52,166 bases of DNA from positions 1 to 52,166 of the forward strand of contig CALJHN010000023.1 in the NCBI GenBank assembly GCA_938075455.1, given 5' to 3'. The position numbers were made by a program, and so were the translations under genes. Positions within the stretch are counted from its first letter, which is position 1. Every line of letters begins with the position of its first letter. Below are positions 1-9,030 of the stretch, in pieces. The notes beneath the pieces are model-generated. The model saw only the letters and a program-made list of their open reading frames with translations. It was not told where the DNA came from and did not search any database. This DNA is from an uncultured Flavobacteriales bacterium (GTDB lineage: Bacteria; Bacteroidota; Bacteroidia; Flavobacteriales_D; Parvicellaceae).

Positions 1-372
1 AGCATCTGGATAAACGTTTAATGCATTTTCTAAAGACTCTAGAGTATCTTCACAAATTTTTCTAGTTACTTCAATATAAGATGGCTGGTTGGGGGTACCG
101 TCTTTATGTTGGTAAAACTTTTTTACAGCATTTTGGATATCAGTAATCTCAGCGAATTCACCTTCAATTCCAATTTTATCATTTTTGTTTGCCATAATTT
201 GTAGAACATTTCTTTCGTTTAAAAGAAATTCAACATCTGACTTTTGTGGCAATCTTTCTTCATGAACTTGAGGCAAGTTCATTGTAGTGGTAATAAGAAA
301 GAAAATCAAAAGCAGGAAAGCAATATCTGCCATCGATCCAGCATTAATTTCTTCAACCTCTCTTTTAGCCAT
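1..372 (-). CDS. exbD: ExbD/TolR-family biopolymer transport protein (partial)
   Basis: ExbD-type subunit of a proton-driven energy-transducing complex that works with ExbB in the inner membrane. The visible 124 codons begin ATG at 372 and run off the left edge, so the C-terminus is missing. Residues 1-10 are a short charged cytoplasmic tail. A single membrane helix spans about residues 12-31 and carries Asp16 (MADIAFLLLIFF), which matches the conserved membrane Asp of ExbD/TolR. The rest is a periplasmic domain. Its start overlaps the stop of the upstream membrane protein as TAATG, which suggests translational coupling. It is the third gene of the exbB operon. TonB-dependent uptake or another energised envelope process are both possible. 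The family call is strong; the substrate system is not known. Confidence 0.9.
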   Translation of the reverse strand, partial: MAKREVEEINAGSMADIAFLLLIFFLITTTMNLPQVHEERLPQKSDVEFLLNERNVLQIMANKNDKIGIEGEFAEITDIQNAVKKFYQHKDGTPNQPSYIEVTRKICEDTLESLENALNVYPDA

Positions 373-914
373 TACTTTATAAATTTAACTAAAGAACCAC
401 CAATCCATCCAAGAATTGCAATAGATGTCAAAACAATGGTAGCGTTAATTGCAGTACTTGCCATTTTCATATCCGTACCACCATCTCCTTCTGAAAACAC
501 ATATATGAGAACCATGAAAACTGTAAATATTCCTATTCCAGCAAGAGTTCTAATTGCTTTTTTGGAGTCAATAAAATAAAGATATCCAAAGGCTGCTACT
601 ACTAATCCAACTGCAAAATAAATAATAAACATCGAGAAATTTATTAACTTGGATACATCACTCCAAAGAGTTTTTTCTTTTTCTAAAGAAATTTCTGAAG
701 TCCTATTAGACAAATGGGCATTAAGTTCGCTAGCAGTCATTTTATTAGCTAGTCCTTGGCTCTTAGCCTCAACAATGGCCCATTGCTTTTGTTGTTCGTA
801 ACTCATTTCTGCAGGATTGTCGTCATTCATAACCCATACTGTGAAGAGTATTCCAAGAAAAGCAATAGAATAAGTTACAATTTTAGTAATTAAGTTTTGT
901 TTGTTATTTTCCAT
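372..914 (-). CDS. Uncharacterised four-helix membrane protein between exbB and exbD
   Basis: I do not recognise a named family. The 180-aa product has a predicted membrane helix at about residues 10-28, a polar stretch (about 30-88) rich in Glu, Gln and Lys, and three more hydrophobic segments at about 91-113, 121-141 and 157-176. There is no obvious enzyme motif. It lies 22 bp after exbB and its TAA stop overlaps the exbD ATG (TAATG), so the three genes are very likely one operon. The position suggests an accessory subunit of the ExbB/ExbD motor in the inner membrane. This is inferred from context only. Confidence 0.8.
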   Translation of the reverse strand: MENNKQNLITKIVTYSIAFLGILFTVWVMNDDNPAEMSYEQQKQWAIVEAKSQGLANKMTASELNAHLSNRTSEISLEKEKTLWSDVSKLINFSMFIIYFAVGLVVAAFGYLYFIDSKKAIRTLAGIGIFTVFMVLIYVFSEGDGGTDMKMASTAINATIVLTSIAILGWIGGSLVKFIK

Positions 915-936
915 TTCTAGAAGCTTAATTTAAAGA

Positions 937-1794
937 TTATTTTCCCTTGTTATGCTTTACCAATACATCAATTAAAGAAATTGAGGCATCTTCCATTTGA
1001 TTTACTAATGAATCTATTTTTGAAACTATATAATTGTAAAAAATTTGAAGAATAATGGCTACAATCAAACCTGAAACAGTAGTAATTAAGGCAACTTTAA
1101 TACCTCCAGCTAACTCGTCTGGTTTTGCTTCACCTTTCAATTCAATAATATCAAACGCCTGAATCATTCCTATAACAGTTCCCATAAAACCTAACATAGG
1201 AGCAAGTGCAATAAATAACCCTATCCATGAAAGTCCTCTTTCTAATAATCCCATTTGAACCCCTCCATAAGCGATTACTGATTTCTCTACCATTTCTACA
1301 CCTTCAGAGCTTCTCTCCAGACCTTGAAGAAAAATACTTGCTACTGGACCTCGAGTATTTCTACAAACTTCCTTTGCATCCTCAACACCGCCATTAGAAA
1401 GAGCATTTTCTATGTCTTCTAATAGTTGTTTTGAATTTGTAGTTGCAAGGTTTAAATAAATAATTCTTTCAATTGACAGAGCTAGACCCAAAATCAATGC
1501 AATCAAAACAAAGGACATAAAAAGTGGACCTCCTTCAATAAACTTTAATTTTAATGCTTGAGAAACAGATGTATCTTCTTCGGGAATAGTTTCCGATTCC
1601 AATTCACTTGTTTCTGGCTCCTGAACTTCTACGATTTCAGCCTCAACATCTTCTTCAATTAATAATGAGTCAGGTGTCTCAATTATTTCTTGAGCTGAAT
1701 CTGAGCTTATAGTTTCTACTGAATCATTCTGTGCTAATAAGGGGTTTAAAATAAATAACCCTAAAACTACTATAATAAAAATTACTTTTTTCAT
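937..1794 (-). CDS. exbB: MotA/TolQ/ExbB proton channel family protein
   Basis: ExbB-type inner-membrane proton channel subunit, 285 aa. Residues 1-21 look like a signal peptide or first membrane anchor ending LLAQ. Residues 22-76 form a strongly acidic Glu/Ser-rich linker, then a membrane helix at about 89-110, a cytoplasmic domain, and two more helices near 190-215 and 235-255. The block GLFIALAPMLGFMGTVIGMI followed by GIKVALITTVSGLIVAI is the usual TolQ/ExbB signature. It is the first gene of the operon with the unnamed membrane protein and exbD. The N-terminal signal-like segment plus acidic linker is longer than in E. coli ExbB, a variation common in Bacteroidetes. The function is energising outer-membrane or envelope processes. 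Confidence 0.93.
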   Translation of the reverse strand: MKKVIFIIVVLGLFILNPLLAQNDSVETISSDSAQEIIETPDSLLIEEDVEAEIVEVQEPETSELESETIPEEDTSVSQALKLKFIEGGPLFMSFVLIALILGLALSIERIIYLNLATTNSKQLLEDIENALSNGGVEDAKEVCRNTRGPVASIFLQGLERSSEGVEMVEKSVIAYGGVQMGLLERGLSWIGLFIALAPMLGFMGTVIGMIQAFDIIELKGEAKPDELAGGIKVALITTVSGLIVAIILQIFYNYIVSKIDSLVNQMEDASISLIDVLVKHNKGK

Positions 1795-1900
1795 GTTAAA
1801 TATGTATGAATTATTTTAAATTTTGACTTTTGAAGGGTCCAAATTACAAAAAAATATAGCTTTTTTATTAAAATAATATTTAATCTTAAATAAAAAAAAA

Positions 1901-2920
1901 TTATTCTGTTATTTCACCTGCAATATTCGATAATAAAATATTTGCAAATTTATCTTTATCCAATGGGTATTTATTGATAAGTAACATAGATTTTACAATT
2001 ACAGTTTCTAAAGTCATATCTTTAACTCCAATAACACCCGCTTTTTTAAGTTGCATTCCAGTTTCATACTTTTCTTGTTCTATTTTTCCAGCTTTACATT
2101 GACTAACATTAAGGAATATTTTTTCTGTGGAATTTAAAAACTCCACAAGTTCATTTCCTATTGGTAGATTACCAGACCCATAGCTCAATAAAACTACAAC
2201 TTTGGAAGAATTGCTACGTATTGATTTTATTACATTTTTAATAATAATTCCGGGGTAAAAAAATACTATATTAATACTTGGATCAAATCCTTTTACATAG
2301 TTAAGTTCTTTAAAGTTGTTCTTTAGTAAATAATTATGATTAAAATTTATTTTTACTCCTACTTCAGCGAGAGAGGGGAAATTATAGGATTTAAAAGCAT
2401 CAAAATCATCAGAACTAACTTTAGTTGTTCTGTTGCCTCTAAATAATTGGTTTTCAAAATAGATAGCCACTTCATTAACTACAGGTGAATTATTCCAATT
2501 CTTAGAGGCAATTTCTATTGCAGTAATAAGGTTTTCTTTGCCGTCTGTTCTTACTTGGCCAAGAGGAAGTTGTGAACCAGTTAATATAATGGGCTTTGTC
2601 AAGTTTTGAAACATAAAACTTAAAGCGCTAGCAGTATAAGACATTGTATCAGTACCATGTAAAATTACAAAACCATCAAAATAATCGTAATTTTTAAATA
2701 TTTCGTCTCCAATTTTAGTCCAGGTTTCAAAGTTTATATTGGAAGAATCGAGTGGATTTTCAAAGGCTATAGTTTCTATTGTGCAGTTTAATTTATTAAG
2801 CTCTGGAACTTCACTTGTTACCTGATCAAAATTAAAAGGCTTAAGGGATAATTCTAAAGGATTTTCAATCATTCCTATTGTTCCTCCAGTATACAGTAAA
2901 AGTACTTTGGGTTTTTTCAT
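1901..2920 (-). CDS. ansA: Type I (cytoplasmic) L-asparaginase
   Basis: Hydrolyses L-asparagine to aspartate and ammonia. The 339-aa protein has no signal peptide, which fits the cytoplasmic type I enzyme. Both asparaginase signatures are present: TGGTIGM at residues 11-17 with the nucleophilic Thr, and HGTDTM at 88-93 with the second Thr and the Asp. GSQLPL at 115-120 and a C-terminal small-domain region follow. The ATG overlaps the TGA of the upstream UbiA-like gene (ATGA), so the two are probably co-translated. The length is normal for the family and no key residue is missing. The gene lies about 107 bp before exbB on the same strand, with no clear hairpin terminator between them. Confidence 0.95.
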   Translation of the reverse strand: MKKPKVLLLYTGGTIGMIENPLELSLKPFNFDQVTSEVPELNKLNCTIETIAFENPLDSSNINFETWTKIGDEIFKNYDYFDGFVILHGTDTMSYTASALSFMFQNLTKPIILTGSQLPLGQVRTDGKENLITAIEIASKNWNNSPVVNEVAIYFENQLFRGNRTTKVSSDDFDAFKSYNFPSLAEVGVKINFNHNYLLKNNFKELNYVKGFDPSINIVFFYPGIIIKNVIKSIRSNSSKVVVLLSYGSGNLPIGNELVEFLNSTEKIFLNVSQCKAGKIEQEKYETGMQLKKAGVIGVKDMTLETVIVKSMLLINKYPLDKDKFANILLSNIAGEITE

Positions 2921-3705
2921 GAAATAAATATTGGAAATATTACTAGAAGTCCATCTAGCACAAATAAATAATAAAGCTCACTATTTATTCTTAAAGAAGG
3001 AATTAATAGTAAGTTAGTCATAATCATAAAAAAACAAAGTAGGTAATTGGAAAGGTATAATACGAAAAAAAACAAACACAGAATACTCAACTGAGAAATA
3101 ATAAAGGCTACTCTATTCCCTGTAAATTGGGGGATTGTATAAATTTTTTTATCTATATATACGTCTCTGATATCAAAGGGTATTGTGATTGCATATATAT
3201 ATACGATAATAATGAAAATAATATTCCAATTAAAAATACAACCAGAAACTAATTGAGGTAATGCACAACAAGTCCAGCACCAACAAAAAGAAATAATTAA
3301 AATTTTTAAAAAAGGAATATTTCGTATTTGAAATTTACTTGAAAAAACATTTCTATAAAAAAAAACTAACCCTAAAAAAGGAATTGAAACTAAAATCAAA
3401 TGAATATTTAATATATGTAATGCCATAAATACTGAAATCAAAAACGAAACTAAAACTATCCACCTTATAAGTTTGTTATTGGATTGACTCCAAAGAATTT
3501 GATTGGAACGATGACTATGTATTTCTCTTTGTGAAATGTTTTGCAAACTATATCCAAATAAAGTTGAAAAAAACACCAATACTAACAACGCCAAATCAAC
3601 TTGAGTTTCAGTGTAAAAAAAAGTGGTTAGCGCAATTCCGACGGCACCTAATGAAATCCAAACATTAGAAAAAACTATAAATTCTATTATTCTTTTTAAT
3701 TGCAA
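2917..3705 (-). CDS. UbiA-like polytopic membrane protein
   Basis: The 262-aa protein has seven to nine hydrophobic helices and resembles a Bacteroidetes branch of the UbiA prenyltransferase superfamily. Support comes from IRNIPFLKI at about residues 127-135 and from ITIPFDIRDVYID further on, which looks like the second Asp-rich motif (DxxxD). The first Asp motif (NDxxD) is not evident; the matching loop reads LQNISQREIHSHRS. The start appears to be TTG at 3705, since an in-frame TAG lies six bases upstream at 3709-3711. The stop overlaps the ansA start. Aromatic prenyl transfer is possible, but loss of motif 1 makes catalysis doubtful. Confidence 0.75.
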   Translation of the reverse strand: MQLKRIIEFIVFSNVWISLGAVGIALTTFFYTETQVDLALLVLVFFSTLFGYSLQNISQREIHSHRSNQILWSQSNNKLIRWIVLVSFLISVFMALHILNIHLILVSIPFLGLVFFYRNVFSSKFQIRNIPFLKILIISFCWCWTCCALPQLVSGCIFNWNIIFIIIVYIYAITIPFDIRDVYIDKKIYTIPQFTGNRVAFIISQLSILCLFFFVLYLSNYLLCFFMIMTNLLLIPSLRINSELYYLFVLDGLLVIFPIFIS

Positions 3706-3708
3706 AAA

Positions 3709-4026
3709 CTAACTTCTTAAAAAATTATTAGCAAATGAAGAATCAAGAAGATTTACCCAGTTTTTGTTTAGTGTTGATGATCTATTAAAAAGAAAATTTG
3801 CATTGGATAGTTCTTTAAGTTTCAATAAAACTACATTGTCTTGCTTAAAGAAACTAGCAAAAAGATTTTCTTTAAAATCAAGTAACTTATTTCTTACATC
3901 ATATCTAAAAAAAAGATAAATTATTATCTCTTTTAAATCACTTTTATTTTGATGCTTCTTAAATTGAAACATTATCAATAAAAAGTTTATGACTGCAAAT
4001 AATAGTTTTGGGGATTTATTGTTCAT
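3709..4026 (-). CDS. Small hypothetical protein (uncertain)
   Basis: An open frame of 105 codons starts ATG at 4026 and ends TAG at 3711-3709, only three bases before the TTG start of the UbiA-like gene and in the same frame as it. The product begins with a hydrophobic segment (about residues 8-20), then is rich in Lys, Leu, Phe and Asn. I recognise no domain. In favour of a real gene are the lack of any competing ORF, the head-to-tail spacing and an otherwise empty 350 bp. Against it are the low complexity and the absence of a known relative. It could be a degraded remnant. Confidence 0.4.
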   Translation of the reverse strand: MNNKSPKLLFAVINFLLIMFQFKKHQNKSDLKEIIIYLFFRYDVRNKLLDFKENLFASFFKQDNVVLLKLKELSNANFLFNRSSTLNKNWVNLLDSSFANNFLRS

Positions 4027-4078
4027 AAAATAAAATTAAACAATTTGTCAACATTACATGCGAAACAAGTTCAATACA

Positions 4079-4086
4079 TATATTTG
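4079..4086 (+). promoter_or_regulatory. Bacteroidetes-type -7 box upstream of gcvP
   Basis: TATATTTG matches the Bacteroidetes -7 consensus TAnnTTTG exactly. It ends 13 bases before the ATG at 4100 and lies inside the longer reading frame that could start at 4058. Transcription would therefore begin downstream of the 4058 ATG, which favours the 4100 start. A clear TTG at the -33 position is not seen. Confidence 0.55.
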
Positions 4087-4099
4087 TAAAAAAAGAACT

Positions 4100-6967
4100 A
4101 TGAATTTAGATTCATTTGAAAATAGGCATATTGGAGCCAATGAAAATGACGTTAAAAAGATGTTAAACTCAATTGGTTTAGATTCCATTGATAAATTAAT
4201 TCATCAAACAATTCCGAATTCAATTTTAAAAAACAGCCCATTAAAAATTGAAGATGCAATTTCTGAAAATGATTATTTAAACAAAATAAAAGAAATTGCT
4301 GATTTAAATAAAAATTTTGACAATTATATTGGACAAGGTTATTACGGCACTCTTACTCCAAGTGTTATTAAAAGAAATATTTTATGTAATCCCGGCTGGT
4401 ATACTGCATATACCCCCTATCAGGCAGAAATTGCCCAAGGTAGATTAGAAGCACTTTTAAATTTTCAAACTTGTGTAACAGAGCTAACTGGAATGGAAAT
4501 TGCAAATGCATCTCTTTTAGATGAATCAACAGCAGCTGCAGAATCTATGTTAATGTTTTTTCATATGAGAACAAGAGCTCAAATTAAATCAAATGTCAAT
4601 AAGTTTTTTGTTAGCAACGACTTATATTTACAGACAATAGATGTAATAACTGCAAGAGCAGAGCCACTAGGAATAGAAATTGTTTTTGGAGATGCAAATT
4701 CAATAGAGTTGTCCAACGAATTTTTTGGAGCTATTGTTCAATATCCAAATGCTTACGGTGAAATTTACGACTACAGTGAATTTACTTCTTCTGCTAAAGA
4801 TTTAGACATTCAAGTTTCTGTTATAGCAGATATAATGAGCCTTGTTTTACTTAAAAGTCCTGGAAGTTGGGGGGCAGATGTTGTTGTTGGATCAACTCAA
4901 AGATTCGGAGTTCCTATGAGCTATGGAGGTCCTCATGCTGCATTTTTTGCCTGTAAAGATTCTCACAAGAGATATATTCCTGGAAGAATCATTGGAGTAT
5001 CCTTAGATATTCATGGAAATCCAGCATTAAGAATGGCTCTTCAGACTAGAGAACAACATATAAAAAGAGGGAAGGCAACTTCAAATATTTGTACAGCTCA
5101 GGCCCTTTTAGCAGTTATGGCTAGTATGTACGTTGTCTACCATGGTCCAAAAGGCTTAAAAAATATTGCAGAAACAATTAGACAAAAAACATCTAGTCTA
5201 AAACAAGCTCTAATCGATTTGGGATATGAAATAAATAACTCCAATCATTTTGATACTATATCTTTTAAGGAGGATTTAACTTCGCTAAAGTTACACTTGG
5301 AAAAAAATGAAATTAACGTTGGGTATTATAAAGATCTTGTAACAATTTCTGTTGATGAAACAACTAGTTGGGATAGTCTCACTAGACTAGTAAATATTTT
5401 GGCAGAGTTTAAAAACTCTAACTCAATAGTAAAACTTGAAAAAGAGATAGATGACCCTATTTTTTTACCAAAAGATAATTCAATTCTAGAGCAAAATGTA
5501 TTTAATTCTTATCATTCTGAGACAGAAATGATGAGATATATTAAAAAACTTGAAAATAAAGATTTATCTCTTGTTCACGGGATGATTTCTCTTGGTTCCT
5601 GCACAATGAAGCTAAATGCAGCAACTGAAATGGAACCTATTACGTGGCCCGAATTTGCAAATTTACATCCCTTTAGTCCTGTAAATCAGACTCAAGGGTT
5701 TCAACAAATATTTAATGAGTTAGCTGAAGACTTAAGTGAAATAACTGGTTTTGATCAAGTATCACTTCAACCTAATAGTGGTGCGCAAGGAGAATATAGT
5801 GGACTTATGGTAATAAGAGCGTACCATATATCAAATAATGAAGGTCATAGAAATATATGTCTAATTCCTACCAGCGCTCATGGAACTAATCCTGCAAGTG
5901 CAGTTATGGCCGGAATGGAAGTAGTTTTAGTAAAATGTGATGAACTTGGAAATATTGACATTGAAGATTTGAGAGAAAAAGCTTCAAATAATGCTGAAAA
6001 TCTTTCAGCTCTTATGGTTACTTACCCATCTACCCATGGAGTATTTGAAAAAGATATTATAGAAATCACTACCATTATACATGATTTTGGTGGCCAAGTT
6101 TATATGGACGGCGCTAATATGAATGCACAAGTTGGTCTTACATCTCCAGGGTTGATTGGAGCAGACGTTTGCCATCTAAATCTTCACAAAACTTTTGCTA
6201 TTCCACATGGAGGAGGAGGTCCAGGAATGGGTCCAATAGGAGTGGCAAAACATTTATCGCCATTTTTACCTAGTAATCCGATTATTAAAACCGGTGGTTC
6301 CAGGGGAATAAAAGCTATTAATGGGGCTCCGTGGGGAAGTGCTTTGATTTTGATAATTTCTTACGGTTACATAAAACTTTTAGGGGCTAAAGGGTTAAAA
6401 AAATCTACGGAAATTGCTATTTTAAACGCCAACTATTTACAATCCAAATTGAAAGACCATTATGATGTGCTATATTGTGGTCCTAATGGTAAAGTTGCAC
6501 ATGAAATGATTCTTGATTGTAGATCCTTTAAAAAAGATTCTGGAGTTGAAGTAGAAGACATTGCAAAAAGATTAATGGACTATGGGTTTCATGCACCAAC
6601 TGTTAGTTTCCCTGTTGCAGGAACATTAATGGTAGAGCCAACTGAAAGTGAGTCACTTAAAGAATTAGATAGATTTGCAGATGCGATGATTGGTATCAGA
6701 AATGAAATTAGAGAAATTGCTGACGAGAGTTATGATAAAGTTGATAACGTACTTAAAAATTCTCCACATACTGCATTTCAAGCGTTAGATGAAAATTGGA
6801 ACCACAAATATTCAAGAAGAAAAGCTGTTTATCCAAACCTAAATCAAATAAACAATAAGTTTTGGCCTCCAGTTGGAAGAGTAGATAATGCATACGGAGA
6901 TAGAAACTTAATTTGCAGTTGCTCACCTTTGGAGGAATATGAAAAACAAAGTGTACTTTCAGAATAG
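4100..6967 (+). CDS. gcvP: Glycine dehydrogenase (decarboxylating), P-protein of glycine cleavage
   Basis: PLP enzyme that decarboxylates glycine and passes the aminomethyl group to lipoyl GcvH, working with GcvT and Lpd. I choose the ATG at 4100 (955 aa), because the protein then begins MNLDSFENRHIG as in the family and a promoter box lies just before it; an in-frame ATG at 4058 would add 14 residues. The two homologous halves of a fused alpha2-type P-protein are present. The PLP lysine is in NLHKTFAIPHGGGGPG (Lys697 in this numbering, codon 6188-6190), and GSCTMKLN marks the second half. Length is normal. An lpd gene at 45245 could supply the L-protein, though it also serves the 2-oxoacid dehydrogenases. 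Confidence 0.97.
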   Translation: MNLDSFENRHIGANENDVKKMLNSIGLDSIDKLIHQTIPNSILKNSPLKIEDAISENDYLNKIKEIADLNKNFDNYIGQGYYGTLTPSVIKRNILCNPGWYTAYTPYQAEIAQGRLEALLNFQTCVTELTGMEIANASLLDESTAAAESMLMFFHMRTRAQIKSNVNKFFVSNDLYLQTIDVITARAEPLGIEIVFGDANSIELSNEFFGAIVQYPNAYGEIYDYSEFTSSAKDLDIQVSVIADIMSLVLLKSPGSWGADVVVGSTQRFGVPMSYGGPHAAFFACKDSHKRYIPGRIIGVSLDIHGNPALRMALQTREQHIKRGKATSNICTAQALLAVMASMYVVYHGPKGLKNIAETIRQKTSSLKQALIDLGYEINNSNHFDTISFKEDLTSLKLHLEKNEINVGYYKDLVTISVDETTSWDSLTRLVNILAEFKNSNSIVKLEKEIDDPIFLPKDNSILEQNVFNSYHSETEMMRYIKKLENKDLSLVHGMISLGSCTMKLNAATEMEPITWPEFANLHPFSPVNQTQGFQQIFNELAEDLSEITGFDQVSLQPNSGAQGEYSGLMVIRAYHISNNEGHRNICLIPTSAHGTNPASAVMAGMEVVLVKCDELGNIDIEDLREKASNNAENLSALMVTYPSTHGVFEKDIIEITTIIHDFGGQVYMDGANMNAQVGLTSPGLIGADVCHLNLHKTFAIPHGGGGPGMGPIGVAKHLSPFLPSNPIIKTGGSRGIKAINGAPWGSALILIISYGYIKLLGAKGLKKSTEIAILNANYLQSKLKDHYDVLYCGPNGKVAHEMILDCRSFKKDSGVEVEDIAKRLMDYGFHAPTVSFPVAGTLMVEPTESESLKELDRFADAMIGIRNEIREIADESYDKVDNVLKNSPHTAFQALDENWNHKYSRRKAVYPNLNQINNKFWPPVGRVDNAYGDRNLICSCSPLEEYEKQSVLSE

Positions 6968-7010
6968 TAAACTTTAAACCTTTGTTACTAATTAATTAAA
7001 AAATCAAAAT

Positions 7011-8921
7011 ATGAATAAATTCCTAACTATAACTTTTTCAGTATTTATATCAATTTCTTTAATGGGACAAAGTTCTATTAATGATTATTCTACATTACCA
7101 TGCGAATCAATGAGATCAGATTTACCTGAAAATTATAATACTAAAAGCAGATCTAATTCTTTTTGGTCAGAAGATTTTAACGGAGGGCTTACAACCGCTA
7201 ACGGCACGTGGACAACTAGTGGTATCTGGAAGCACAGTTTTGCTACCACAAATGGTGCATATAGTGGCGGAACAAATCCATTTACTTCAACATCTTACTC
7301 CAACGGATTTATGCTGTTTGATTCTGACTCTGCTAATACTGACTTTTCCACAATGACAATAGTTTCGTCTCCAATTGGTTATACTGGTGAATTAATTTCT
7401 CCTGTTATAGATTTATCTGGCCAACCATCAGCATTACTAACTCTTGAACAAGATTTTAGATTTTGCTGTACTAATTCTCATACTATGCAGCTATCTGTAT
7501 CAACAGATGGAGGAACAACATGGGGAAATCCTTACGATTTATCATTTGGTCTAGCAGTTAATACAGCCTACAGTAGTTCTAACTCTGGCTACTACTCTTT
7601 TGTTAACATTTCTTCTCAAGCTGCAAATCAAAGTAATGTTAAGTTGAAATTCACATGGAATGACCCTGGGCTAGCAAACTCTCATTATTACTGGGCTTTA
7701 GATGATATTGGAATAGAATCATTACCTAATAATGATATTAAAAATGAATCCTCTTGGATTTATGGTCAATCTACATATTTTGCCGAATATGGCAGAACCC
7801 CATTAAGTCAAATGGATCAAAATTGGATTGTTGGGTGTCAAGTTTCCAACATTGGGTTCCTTGACCAAGACAGTATTACTTTAGATGTAGACTTTGGATC
7901 TTTCTCAGCATCTGCTATTTACGATGAAGATAATGACGGAAGTCCAGATACGTTATTGGCTGATTCTACAAAAATTATTCAGATAGATATATCTCCTTCA
8001 TTGTCAAGTGGTGTGTATCAAGGTACTTTCACTTTATCATCTAGTGGTGATCAAAGTGGAGGTATTACATTTGACAATAATACCCAACTAAGAAATTTTG
8101 AAATCACGAATGATGTTTACTCATTAGACGGTATAGATAATCATCCTTCAGGATTAGAATTCTTAGGTTCACTTGGTACTAATTCTTTTACAGATGCAAC
8201 AGATGGACTAGTCTGTGGTACTTATTATCCAATTAAGCAAGAAGAAATTTTAAACTCTGTAAGAGTTTATATTACTAATTCTACAGTAGCTCAAAGCGAA
8301 GTGATTTTATACGTATTAGACTCTTTAAGTTTTACAAGTGGTCTATTTAGCAACTCTATTTATACATCTGACTTATATATGGTCACTGCAATGGATGTAA
8401 ATAATGGATATATTGATATACCCGTTGTAAACAATTCTGGTTGGGACCCCATTAATAATACTTCTACATGGGAAAATGTTACATTAGGTGTAGGAGGTTA
8501 TTATGCTGCCATAGAATTATATAGTGGAGGAAATACTTATGATATAAGAATAATAGATGATAGAACTGTAGATCAACCTTTCTGGTCTAGTGCCATATGG
8601 TTTCCGGGAGATCAGGCTTATACAAATGGAAATGCATTTGCAATTAGAATGAATTTAGGTACTAGCGTAGATTTGGTAGAAAGTTCTGTAAATAAATTAC
8701 ATGTTTTTCCGAATCCGTCTAAAAACTTTGTAAATATTTCACTTGAAAACAACTTGCCTAGTGAATTAATTCTAATGGACATTTCCGGGAAAATTCTTCT
8801 AGAAAAAAAATTTACAAATAGTTCAAAAATTAACTTATCTAATTTTAATAATGGAATTTATTTCCTTAAAATCAGTAATAATTCTCAAATTACCACCAAG
8901 AGAATTAATGTAGTCAAATAA
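7011..8921 (+). CDS. Secreted T9SS cargo protein, jelly-roll and type A sorting domain
   Basis: The 636-aa protein has a signal peptide (about residues 1-20, ending LMGQ). A MAM/jelly-roll-like region at about 50-245 contains VSTDGGTTW and ends in YYWALDDIGIE. A middle and C-terminal beta-rich region follows. The last about 75 residues form a type IX type A sorting domain (HVFPNPSKNFVNIS, LMDISGKIL, LSNFNNGIYFLKI). It should be exported by Sec, then moved across the outer membrane by T9SS and anchored or released. It is closely similar to the next gene: both share the blocks IYGxSxYxAEYGR, DSLSFTSG and SSAIWFP, so they are tandem paralogues. No catalytic residues are evident; adhesion or ligand binding is possible. 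Confidence 0.9.
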   Translation: MNKFLTITFSVFISISLMGQSSINDYSTLPCESMRSDLPENYNTKSRSNSFWSEDFNGGLTTANGTWTTSGIWKHSFATTNGAYSGGTNPFTSTSYSNGFMLFDSDSANTDFSTMTIVSSPIGYTGELISPVIDLSGQPSALLTLEQDFRFCCTNSHTMQLSVSTDGGTTWGNPYDLSFGLAVNTAYSSSNSGYYSFVNISSQAANQSNVKLKFTWNDPGLANSHYYWALDDIGIESLPNNDIKNESSWIYGQSTYFAEYGRTPLSQMDQNWIVGCQVSNIGFLDQDSITLDVDFGSFSASAIYDEDNDGSPDTLLADSTKIIQIDISPSLSSGVYQGTFTLSSSGDQSGGITFDNNTQLRNFEITNDVYSLDGIDNHPSGLEFLGSLGTNSFTDATDGLVCGTYYPIKQEEILNSVRVYITNSTVAQSEVILYVLDSLSFTSGLFSNSIYTSDLYMVTAMDVNNGYIDIPVVNNSGWDPINNTSTWENVTLGVGGYYAAIELYSGGNTYDIRIIDDRTVDQPFWSSAIWFPGDQAYTNGNAFAIRMNLGTSVDLVESSVNKLHVFPNPSKNFVNISLENNLPSELILMDISGKILLEKKFTNSSKINLSNFNNGIYFLKISNNSQITTKRINVVK

Positions 8922-9030
8922 AATCTATAATTACATGTGTTTTGTTTAACTCTTAAGCGAAATAATTAAATATGTATACTAAATAAACTATTTTTTATTA
9001 TTATTGTTTAATAAACTTAATGATAAAAAA

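Noticed and set aside
244..579. Plus-strand open frame of 111 codons
   Set aside because: It lies antisense to exbD and the upstream membrane gene, both of which have clear family and helix patterns.
9004..9030. Upstream TTG start for the second T9SS cargo gene
   Set aside because: It adds a charged segment before the signal peptide; ATG at 9031 begins a proper signal.
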